Both the position numbers and the translations under genes were made by a program. Below are positions 23,632-36,692 of a stretch of DNA of 45,312 nucleotides, piece after piece; the stretch's first letter is position 1; every line of letters starts with the position of its first letter. Under the pieces are notes generated by a model. That model worked only from the letters and a program-made list of their open reading frames with translations, ran no database searches and was not told the origin of the DNA. Source of the DNA: Glomus cerebriforme (taxonomy: Eukaryota > Glomeromycota > Glomeromycetes > Glomerales > Glomeraceae); contig QKYT01000016.1 in the NCBI GenBank assembly GCA_003550305.1, positions 44,155-89,466 of the forward strand. The letters are read 5' to 3'.

Positions 23632-24982
23632 ATGTACGTGAGAGAAAAATTTTCACAACTTAGAAAGCTGATCAAACGAGAGTCTGATGAACCATCTGGT
23701 AAGATATATCAATTATTATTCCACTCATTGTCATTTCTGAATCCTCGGCAAAACAAAATAGGTCGCACAGGAGGTCTGAAAACTGAACATGTTGTTCAAG
23801 TGGAGGAACCTGTTCAAGTAAAGACTGCGGAGGAATCTGTTCAAATGAAAACTGAGGAAGATGAAAGCGATGAAGAAGATGAACCTGAAACTTCGAAAAA
23901 AAGCAAAGGCAAACTCAAAGCGAAAGAAACGCCAAGCATCGAAGAAATTAAAAAATGGGATACCGAAGCTCTCATCACCTTTTTGCAAAAACAAGAATTA
24001 GAGCTTGATAATAAATACTTTGATGTTTTTCACACACAAGAGATCAATGGAAAAACCTTCCTTGAGTTGACTAAAAAGGAACTTCAAAATTGTGGGTTAA
24101 AATTAGGACCAGCAAAAACAATTGCGGAACTGATTAAGGAACTTAAAAAAAGAGCATCCTTATCTTACCACAACTTGAAAGAAGTGCTAAACAAGCATGG
24201 AATTGAGGGCAGCAACACAGGAAACATTTCACAGTTTACACCAGGTACGATTATTATTATTATTATTATTATTATCATTTAAGGCAATGGAGTGTAAGCA
24301 AATCTCATTATGATTTCTCAAAAAAGAACCCTATGACATCGAAGACAACGATGAGGAGCTAGAACAGTGTATAAAAGACATAAAACGCAAAATGGGTATC
24401 ATGGGGACTTTACTTGTTGATAGCAATGAAGCAGATCGTTGTGAATACACTATCGCTATCCTACATGCAGCAGTTTATATCGCCAGAAGAATTACCGGTA
24501 AAAATATCACGATCTCTTCTCTTGAAATTATTGAGAAAGAAAATACTGGCGGTGTCAATTACACGATCAAGGAGACTGAAGAACTTATCTGTATTACAAA
24601 CGGAAAACAGCATAAAATAGCCACAGGCTTCGCGCAGAATCTGGTGCAGCTCGAAAGCTTATATCAATCGAATAAGAGAAAATGTAAAGCTGATGATGGC
24701 GGCTCAGGGTTCGACTATCTTTACGGCATTGTGTCTACAGCCACGGATTGGTATTTTCTTTTATATAGTACAGGTCGAATATCATGCACGAGTAAAAGGC
24801 CATACAACATCGTGTTTTCCGAGGCAGCTTTAGAAAAGGATTCGGTGGAAGAGCAAGAGCTACGTAAAAACGTGAAAAGGGTAATGGAAGTAATCGTGGG
24901 AATATTGATTGATAGGATAAACATAGAAAAGACGCCGGATAGTAAGAAAGCGAGAATCGAAAAATATTTCAAAACAGAGTAA
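23632..24982 (+). CDS. SAM-domain protein with nuclease-like C-terminal domain
   Basis: Two exons, 23632-24244 and 24327-24982, about 422 residues; the 82-nt intron carries an ATT microsatellite. A further possible intron, 23699-23761 (63 nt, GTAAGA...ATAG), is a multiple of three without stops, so it may be spliced or kept. Residues 50-100 are acidic and charged with a repeated VQ(V/M)KT(A/E)E phrase. Residues 102-174 are a sterile alpha motif domain (IEEIKKWDTEALITFL ... GKTFLELTKKEL ... LGPAKTIAELI), a helical module for protein-protein contact. Residues 240-320 have a helix, strand, strand, helix order like PD-(D/E)XK nucleases, but the expected acidic positions read N282 (GGVNYTI) and NGK (296-298), followed by a conserved-looking AQNLVQL helix. 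If the fold is right, the site looks inactive. The biological role is unknown. Such SAM proteins appear to be expanded in Rhizophagus, as I recall. Confidence 0.75.
24247..24282. repeat. (ATT)n microsatellite inside an intron
   Basis: About ten ATT triplets, broken near the end by ATC, just after the 5' splice site of the SAM gene intron. Length changes here would not affect the protein if splicing is kept. Confidence 0.85.
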
Positions 24983-25235
24983 GTTGAAATTTATGTATAA
25001 TGCAGTTATATCATTTTAATGTACTGTAGTTCTGAAAATGGTATGAGCCAAATATAACCCCAAAATGAAGTTTCGTGTGAATCAAACGAAAAAAAATCAA
25101 CGTAATTACATATTATTTAAGGTTTCCACTGTTCCACATAATTAATTTGTATGGTCGTAACATTTATCACCGTTAAAGTTGTCTAATTTTTGTCCTTTTC
25201 TAAGCTCTGTCTCGAAGTTTCATTATATATGTTGT

Positions 25236-25285
25236 GCGTCAAATGACGATTTGCGTCAGTTGACAGCTGACGCGCGTCAGATGTC
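25236..25285. promoter_or_regulatory. Cluster of GCGTCA motifs with a palindrome
   Basis: GCGTCA or TGACGC/TGACG occurs five or six times in 50 bp. Arms GCGTCAG (25253-25259) and CTGACGC (25267-25273) form an inverted repeat with a 7-nt spacer. TGACG is the core of bZIP (ATF/CREB-type) sites. The position, just downstream of the SAM gene and far from any start, makes regulation uncertain. It could also be a remnant of transposon subterminal repeats. Confidence 0.35.
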
Positions 25286-25819
25286 GATTTTGAACAGTTC
25301 GCTCTAAGTAAACTTTTTTTATTATTAATTAAACTGACTTTAATTTTATAAGTAAATTTATGCAGCATAATGAATTACATATATTCTGAAATTTTCATAT
25401 AAATATAATTAATAAAGAGTGATATATTGCATATAATGTTATTTCAAGACTTTGGTTATAATTAAACTTTAAAATTTTCGGTATTAATGTATTTGATTGT
25501 TTAAGCAAAATTATTTATCACATTTATAAATATATATTTCTAAAATTTCAATCCAATCAGATTCATGGTTGTGAAAATAACCTCCTTTAAAAAATATATT
25601 TAAATAATTTTGATACACTATGATTCAGTTTTAAATCCCTTGATATTTAGTGAAAAATATTTGTATTTCCTGTATTAAATAAGATTATATTATTTCAACG
25701 AAGTATTAAGACAATGGACTAAACTAGTTTATATTCCAGACAAACTCAGTCAGGTCAATATATATAATTAATTTGTACGTTTAATATGAAAAATAATTGC
25801 GATACTAAAAGTTTAAAAA

Positions 25820-26036
25820 TACTCGCTTACATAATCATAATAAGTCGCGGGCTGCTAAAGACATGGGGACGGTAAACTCCGTCCAAGCCCATAGAGCCAA
25901 CCGGCCCGGGACAAGCCCCGAGTAAGGAACCAGGAGGACAAGTAGAAGCATCTAGAGTAGGGAAATAGGCCCAGGGTGAGAACTGCCGCACTATGATTAT
26001 ACTTAGAGGGTCTCCTGCGACACTCCCATTTTTACA
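25820..26036. repeat. G+C-rich structured island, probable dispersed short element
   Basis: About 215 bp with much higher G+C than anything around, including a GGACGG/CCGTCC hairpin (25867-25872 with 25879-25884) and further CGGGCC/GGCCCGGG-type self-complementarity. TTACATA occurs near both edges (about 25827 and 26032) and could be a target duplication. I think a near-identical sequence is repeated in Rhizophagus genomes, but this is recollection, not a search. No clear RNA polymerase III boxes found. The minus-strand open frame across it is not protein-like. Confidence 0.45.
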
Positions 26037-26381
26037 TACATACGTGATTATTTCACAAAAACTACTGTTCATACGTTATCAGTTTACCACATTTTGTTTG
26101 TATTCATAATGAGCAAAAAAAAAATTAATTAGTTTAACCCTAATGACTAGACCCTTACTCTAGTATCATTACTATAATATCCCGATTGGCCCGATGTAAT
26201 ATACGTGCTTATGCTTAAGAAAATTAAAATTAAAATTATACAAAAGAAAACTAATATATGAACTATTCCACCTTTTATCTTTCACTAAATTTTTCAAAAA
26301 AAAACTATTATTGTTCAAAATAGCTAATAATATAAAAATACTAAAGTTTGCAAAACATTAGATTAACTAATTTAACTAAAA

Positions 26382-29039
26382 TTATTTTTGATTATCAACT
26401 TTATCAACTACAATTTCGATTTCTTCCGTTTCAGTATTCTGTTTATTTTGGTTTATCGAATTGTTATCATTTTTATTGATAGAATTGTTCTGATTGTCCT
26501 GATTGTCCTGAGATATTATATCATGTGATGATGACGATACTTCATTTCTATCTTCAACATTGTCCGATGATAAGACTTTATTTCCATTCTCTTCAGTGTT
26601 ATTCTTATTTATGACTTCAGAATCACCAATATATTCACTAGCTAATATGTCTGACACATTAGAAGCACTAAGACGATTAACTGATCGTGTATTATTGTTC
26701 TTATCTGATTCGATAATCGGAGAGAATGAACGTCGTAATTCTGTAGGAGAACCTATTAATTCTTTCGAAAATTCTGGTAATTTACTATTTTTAGATATAG
26801 TTAACGATTTTCCCATTTTAGTTAACGTTTTAAGAGGTGATAATAAGGATGATTTCATTTTGTGTTTACTTTTATCACCATCTTCCGCACTTGCAAATCT
26901 TCTAACATCTCTGTTTGAAAATGTGTTAAAATGACGGAAAGGCATATTCTTCCATTTCCATACACTTATTTTGTTAATATCTTCTTCAACTTTAGCATTA
27001 TCGGTACCTGAACCACTGTCACTGTCATTTCGATGGAATTTATTACTGTGAAATGTGTCAAGATTTTGAGCTATTCTCTTCCATCTTTGTAACTTATTTT
27101 CTAAATCTGTGATTCTCTCTAATGCCTCTATATGTTTTATTTCAAGTTTCTTATATTTTTGGTAATACCTTGGTGGATTAATATCTGCTAATCTTTCTTG
27201 GATTTCTGCTAATGCTTCAAGCATGGTCTGGTTTTGATTTTGGAGAACTTTGATTCTTTTAGCCTTACTTGTAAAGTCTGGAAGCGGTTCTCGTGTTTGT
27301 CGCAATCTCATTTGAAAACGAAGTCGACGATGAAGAGCCCATTCACTGTTAAAATTTGAACCGATAATAGAAGTTGGAAGTGCAATGACTAGAATACCAC
27401 ATGTCATGGTTAATGCTGCAACAAATTTTCCTGGACCGGTAACCGGAACTGCATCACCATAGCCTGTGGTAGTGAGAGTAACTATTGACCACCAAAAACT
27501 ATGAACAATTGATTGGAAAGGACTAACTTCTTGTTGTCCATTCTTTCCAGTACGGTACCAAGTCATATTACTTGTGTTAAAAGTACCACGTTCTATATAA
27601 TACATTAAAGCCGAAGATGCTAACAATATCACCAGTACATATATAGAAATCATAACAATTTGGTAAGCGGAGCGTTGAAATACTCTCGCAGTGATCTAAG
27701 TTTAAATATAATAAATAAATTAAAATGATAATGACTTTGATAATAATATAATAATAATATCTTTACATTAAAACCAATGGTATATTTTGCAACACGGAAT
27801 AGTCTTAGAATTCTGAATAAACGCAATACCCTAATAAATTTCAACATGGACTGGAAATTTAAATAGTTAGTAACATGATCATAAAACGCTTAAATTACCA
27901 TAACAATCTACCTCTGTGTGATTTATTAATTGGGCGTAAAAAGGTACGATCGAAATTAAATCAATCAAGTTCCCGGGTTCTAATACAAATTAATAAAACA
28001 TTAGTTACAATAGTAAAATAAATCAGATTATATTAAGTATACATACTAATAAAGAACTTCCATTTGTTCAATGAAGCATAAAATCTTCCAAGGTATTCAA
28101 TAGTAAAAGTAATGAGAGCTATAATATCAAATGGAACCCTACACAATTTTTTAGAAACATAAATAAAGCAAAAAATATATACGAATGAAGAATGATAATA
28201 TATACCAATAATTGAGATAAATTTGTGATTCACTTAAGTAAATTGTCGGCCAAGAAACAACACAAATCATTACAACATTGGCAATTGTACACAAATTTGA
28301 AAATGTCTCAAATGCTTTTGCCCAATTGGATAAAGGCTCTTCAAAGAAATAATAAAATTTATTCTGAAGCGGTGTTCTCAATGAATCCTCACGTTTATTT
28401 TTATTATATATATCGGATTCCTATTTACAAATTATAATACAAATGTTAATATATATATATGCGTGTGAATTCTTATTATTTACATTAATATCATCATCAT
28501 TATCATCATTGATGTTTTCGCCATCATCATGCTCCTCTTCGTTGTTCGAGTCATTGTCACGTGAACCGTCATCGTCAATGTCATTGTCATCATTATATAG
28601 ATGACCTCCAAACCGATCATCCTTACCACTTGTGCTGTTAATAAATATAAAAAAATCAATATAATTCAATTATACGTAATTATATTCCTCTATAATTTGT
28701 AAAAGATACTGTGCCTTAATAGTTCTGTACCGACATTTTTGTAGAAACCTGTGAATCCCACCGTAAATTTTCATTTTCATTCAGTGGTTGTAATTCGATA
28801 GAATGTGCATCTGATCTTTTTCGCGAATGTAAAATAGTTGATTCAAAATTATCACCGGAATTTGGAAGTATCGAGGTTGATATAGAACGTCTGTAAGGAG
28901 TTGAATTTATTTGCTTATTAGTAGTAAAAGTAGTTAAAGGTAGCAAATCATTACCGCTGTCACTAAGATTTCGCAGTAAGGGTATTGATTTCGAATGTCT
29001 GTGAGAAGTTGAATCTTCTCTTTCATTATTTTTAAACAT
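26382..29039 (-). CDS. Voltage-gated potassium channel (Shaker/Kv type)
   Basis: Seven minus-strand exons: 29039-28731 (end uncertain), 28621-28484 (start uncertain), 28420-28206, 28138-28047, 27979-27912, 27850-27767 and 27695-26382, about 739 residues. All junctions from S1 onward keep phase. The N-terminus is polar, then Asp-rich (about 115-150). S1 is at about 185-212, S2 and S3 in the next two short exons. S4 (275-302) has a positive residue every third position (RVLRLFRILRLFRVAK), the voltage sensor. S5 begins near 315, and the pore helix and selectivity filter TTTGYGD are at 377-383, followed by S6. The tail has a predicted coiled coil (about 455-510) and a Ser/Asn-rich acidic end; no cyclic-nucleotide domain and no T1 domain seen. 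It should form a tetrameric K+ channel in a membrane, probably plasma membrane. The first-intron splice sites are ambiguous (alternatives 28749 and 28634). Confidence 0.9.
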
Positions 29040-29471
29040 TATAAATTAAATTAAAAAAAAAAAATGAAACATGGAAAAGGTTTATTTATATGTCAGAATT
29101 AGTGACACAAGCTTATAAAATGGGCGTTCTTTCGACAAAATTAAAACTTGGATTCCCGACGCCAATCGTAGATCTTCCCTTTTCTCCTAACCACATGACG
29201 CAAGAATTCATTAAGCAAATTTACTAATTTAGATAGGTTCACAGAGGGTTTTTTCCAGAACCGATTCTATTACATTAATAAAACATAAATTTACATATTC
29301 ACATATGATTTTTTTACAAACTGATAAGAAAAAATAACCGATAAGAAAAAAATAAGTATAGATATAAGCAGAGATAGAAGTTTTATTATAGAGTTCCGCA
29401 TTATAGTATAAATGTGAATTCAAAAGCTAAACCTTTGTATAACGATTCACGAAAATTGGGATAATTAAAAA
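29040..29471. promoter_or_regulatory. Divergent promoter region of K+ channel and Bzz1
   Basis: Only 432 bp separate the two start codons, so both promoters and 5' leaders lie here. It is AT-rich, with no motif I can name. The minus-strand open frame 29229-29423 has no support. Confidence 0.5.
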
Positions 29472-32400
29472 ATGAGTTTTGGAACAGAATTAAAGGTAAT
29501 GGTTTACTGAAGCATGACTTAATTTATCAGCCATTCCGCGAGAAATTAAATATCATATTTACATAGGATCAAGTATCTTCAGTAAATCAATTTGTCCAAA
29601 GTGGGATCCAATTTTTACATGATTTTAGGGATTTTATTAAAGAGCGTGCTCAAATAGAAAAGGAATATGCACAGAAAATTGAAACACTTGTTAAAAAATA
29701 TTCAAATAAAAAGGATAAGAAAGCATTAGCCATGACAGTTGGTGATGTTTCAACTTTCCCAAAGGAGAACGATGCTGAAGACAATGTTGAATCTAGGTAA
29801 TTATCGAATTTTTATTTAGCTTATACCATAATTGATTAATTATATTCACAAATCATTGATCCTTTACACTGATAGTACTTTCTTAAAGGCATGGTCAATT
29901 ATTCTGGAAGAAACGGAAAATATTGCGAAAGAACGAGCAAAATTTTCAGAAACACTATCAACAAATGTTATGGAGAAAGTAAAGACAGTTGCCGCAAAAA
30001 AGGAAGAAATTAGAAAAAAGGTAATAAAAATATCATAGATTTGTCCATGACTGGAACTCTGGTAAATATTAACATAAATTATTTTTATTTTTAGCACATG
30101 GAATTTGCACAGAAATTGGTTGCTGACAGAGATAAAGTTTATGCAGAAAGAAAAAAAGTAATAGAAATTTGCCAAAAATAAGTTTGTTTAATTAAATATA
30201 CTTATAATTTGTTTAACAGGTTAAGGCTCGTTATGACGAGTGTTGCATGGAAGTTCAAAATTCGCAACAAAAACTTGACCGATCATCGGATGACAAAGTA
30301 TTGGAAAAAGTAATTATCGTTTTTTTTTTAAAAAAAAGGAAGGAAACAATCATTTTAATTATGGATATTAATTTTNTTTTTTTTTTTTTTAAAAAAAAAA
30401 AAAGTTAAAAAACCAAAAAATACAGGATATTATTGAAATGAATAACAATAAGGTAATGTTATGTACATTAAATTGAAGTTTTATGAAATTAGAAATCACA
30501 TATTTATTTTAATCACTTTTAGAATCTTTATATTTTGGCTATACGCGTATCTAATAAACTTAAAGAGAAATATTATCATTCGGATATACCCGCTCTTGTC
30601 AATGTAATTAAATTTTGATCTTTTATATCGTCAATTGTTTCTTAATTTTTAATTAATTTCAGTTTTTTTATAACAGCAATTACAAGAACTCAATGAAAGT
30701 AGGATAGTAGCCGTGAGAAATATTTGGAATGATTATGTTAATTTTGAGATATCTGTATTGAGAGAATCCAAGAATCATCTTGATGTAGCAAATCAAGCGA
30801 TTAATAATGTTGATAGTCGCATGGATTCACAATTGTTTATAAAACATAATAAGAGAAGTTGGGAGGAACCAGCAGATTTTGTTTTTGAGCCTTCGCCAAC
30901 ATTTGATGATATTGTGGGTGAATCGTTTATTTTTTATTAAGAACAAAAATAAAACATTCTTAATTCTAACTTATAATATTCTTAGGAAGAATTGGTCGAT
31001 GATGAAAATTCACAAGTTTATCTTAGTAATAAACTTTCTAAGGCCAAGAGAAATTTGATGAAATTAACTTCAGAGATCGATTCTAAGAGAAAAGAAATTG
31101 ATGGAATGGAATCTTTAAAAGAAGCTTATGAAAATAACCCGAAGCTTGGTGATTCAGATGCAGTTACTGATGTATTTAATGTTTTATTTGATATTATTAT
31201 TATTGTTCAGTCTCTTGGGATTATGCGTGATTTGATTGACCGATGTTTTTTATGTTTGGCAATATTTTTGTACTGATCAACATTATAATAATATTGATAT
31301 ATGCATTAGTCCTAATGATCGAACAATAATACATTTATTGGGAGAGCTATATTGGTCTTCGACGGTCGATATAGTTACATTCCTATCCAATAATAAATTT
31401 TTATTAATTACGATTTATTGTCTTAAAAGAATTTACATCGAACTATTAGGGAATATACTATTTTAGAGACAAACAGAGTTAAATACCAAACTCAAGTTGA
31501 ATCTATAATAGAAGCAATTGGAGGTAAGTAAATTTTTTCATTTTGTTTATGGGCTTTTTTTCTAGCATGTGAAAATTCTCTCACACATATTGGACTTGTT
31601 AGATGTTGGAAATGATCAAGAAGTTCATGATTTCAAAAATGCATCATTCACAATTCCTACAGCTTGTGATTTATGTCAAACTACGATTTGGGGTATTGCG
31701 AAACAAGGTTTTACTTGTAAAGGTAGAAATTGCATTATAATATTTTGAATTTATCTTTAATTTTTTTTTTATACTAATTAACGTTTCTTTAGATTGTGGT
31801 TACAATTGTCATGCTAGATGTGAAATGAAAGTCCCACCTACTTGTACAAAAGAAAAGGGCAATATTGTTAGAGGAATTGTTCAATCCGGGACATTCTCGA
31901 ATTCAGGATCTCCTTGGGGGACTATTTCTTGTAAATATATCTAAATTTGCATTTTTGTTATAATTTCTTTTAAATTTATTAATTTTCAATCTAAATGTTT
32001 ATCTAACATAGCAATGTCCAATTATACATTGGGCGGTGAATCAGCCCCATCTATATTAGAAATAACAGAAGATACATGGACAGCGGAAGTTTTATATGAT
32101 CATGTTGCTGATACTAAAGCAGAGCTTAGTGTATCAGCTGGTGACATCATCACTGTTTTTGAGCCAGATGGTAATAATCATTTTATTTTTTCGTTAAAAT
32201 AAAAATAATTTATTTGTAAAAATATCTAATAATAATTAAAAATTATTTTAGATGGCTCTGGATGGGTTAAGGTATGAATTAATGTATGCTTTTATTTTAT
32301 GTAGTCAATATTCAACAATAATTAATAAATATTTTTTTCTTATATCATTTAAAATGTATTTTTTAGGCATCCCATAATGGAAAAGAAGGACTGGTTCCAG

Positions 32401-32788
32401 CATCATATATTGAATATCAGAATTTAACAACTGATTTTGGTAATTAAAATTTAATTATTCATATGCAAACTCGATTAGAGAATCTGTAAGACTCTGTTTT
32501 TTTAATAATCTATCTGAATTTCTTTGTAATTTAGTTAAAGTACTTTATGACTATGAATCACAATCACCTGAAGAATTAACGATAAAGGAAGGAGATGTTA
32601 TTCAGGTTACTAACAAAGATGTTGCTGAAGGATGGTGGGAAGGTATATATTTTATTTATAAAATAAATAAAAACTAATATATATTATTTTAAATATATCA
32701 TTAATCATTCAATTCACCATATATACCAGGTATACTTGATGGTATCACAGGCCAATTTCCTGCAAATTATGTGACTCCATTGGAATAA
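29472..32788 (+). CDS. BZZ1: Bzz1-like F-BAR, C1 and double SH3 protein
   Basis: Seventeen exons join in phase: 29472-29495, 29567-29796, 29876-30020, 30095-30157, 30220-30309, 30426-30452, 30523-30603, 30677-30913, 30986-31171, 31430-31523, 31603-31722, 31793-31930, 32012-32170, 32252-32271, 32367-32439, 32535-32642 and 32730-32788. This gives 617 residues, close to the ~630 of yeast Bzz1. The N-terminal F-BAR domain (about 1-300) binds curved membrane (FLHDFRDFIKERAQIEKEYA near the start). A long coiled coil follows. A C1 domain spans about 401-447 (H401, then CDLC, CKDCGYNCHARC, C). SH3 domains are at about 503-556 (ALYD-like VLYDHV, ending VPASYIEY) and 563-617 (VLYDYES ... GQFPANYV). The family recruits Arp2/3 actin assembly at endocytic sites through Las17/WASP. 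Exons of 20 and 27 nt are unusually small. One intron contains an N. Confidence 0.92.
30363..30404. other. Unresolved poly-T/poly-A run with one N in a Bzz1 intron
   Basis: ATTTT, N at 30376, T-run then A-run, inside the intron 30310-30425. The flanking exons are unaffected. Confidence 0.85.
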
Positions 32789-33244
32789 CTATAATAATAA
32801 TTTTTAAACCAGTTTAGCAAGTAAATAAATATCAAGAAGCTGAACCTTTTAAGTTATTTTTTTTTTCGATTGAATAAGTGTTTGTTTATTTATTAAATTT
32901 TTAATTTAAAGATAATTTATAAATATAAATATATAATAATATAAATTTATTATTTTATACTTAAATTGGTTCTATTTTATATTTTGTATACAAAGATTCA
33001 CTTTTAATAATTATATGTTTAATATTATAATGGAATTTTTAATAATTTAAGAACAAATAAATGGAATAAATTAGTACTTTTGTATGAATAAAATGTAGAT
33101 TCTTATTATATGTGAATTAAAAACGATGTTATAAGTGATTAAAGTTTATTAAAAAAAAGTAAAATTCTTAAAGTAATTATATACTAAATAAAATTACAAA
33201 TTTCTGAATCACATTGATATATATATTTTTTTATTATATCATTT
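32789..33244. other. Convergent 3' region of Bzz1 and Met3
   Basis: 456 bp between the two stop codons, AT-rich with several AATAAA-like polyadenylation signals on both strands (for example near 33050 and 33090). No gene. Confidence 0.5.

Positions 33245-36692
<3,448 letters not shown>

Larger units (their letters stand above)
24983..26381. other. Intergenic region between SAM gene and K+ channel (convergent)
   Basis: Holds the 3' ends of both genes. It contains a TGACG-rich palindromic cluster (25236-25285) and a strikingly G+C-rich island (about 25820-26036), listed separately. Otherwise AT-rich, no gene seen. Confidence 0.5.

Noticed and set aside
23363..23663. Plus-strand open frames upstream of the SAM gene
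   Set aside because: Three frames are open over the same less AT-rich block, so the openness reflects composition. No splice link to the SAM exon was found.
25827..26072. 81-codon minus-strand open frame
   Set aside because: It coincides with the G+C-rich structured island and is Pro/Gly/Cys-rich without a domain.
31236..31466. Plus-strand open frame within Bzz1
   Set aside because: It lies in the long intron and runs out of frame into the next exon.
31430..31466. Alternative Bzz1 acceptor at TATTTTAG (31466)
   Set aside because: Using it loses NLHRTIREYTILE, which continues the coiled coil in phase, and it needs a poor donor. The acceptor at 31429 fits better.
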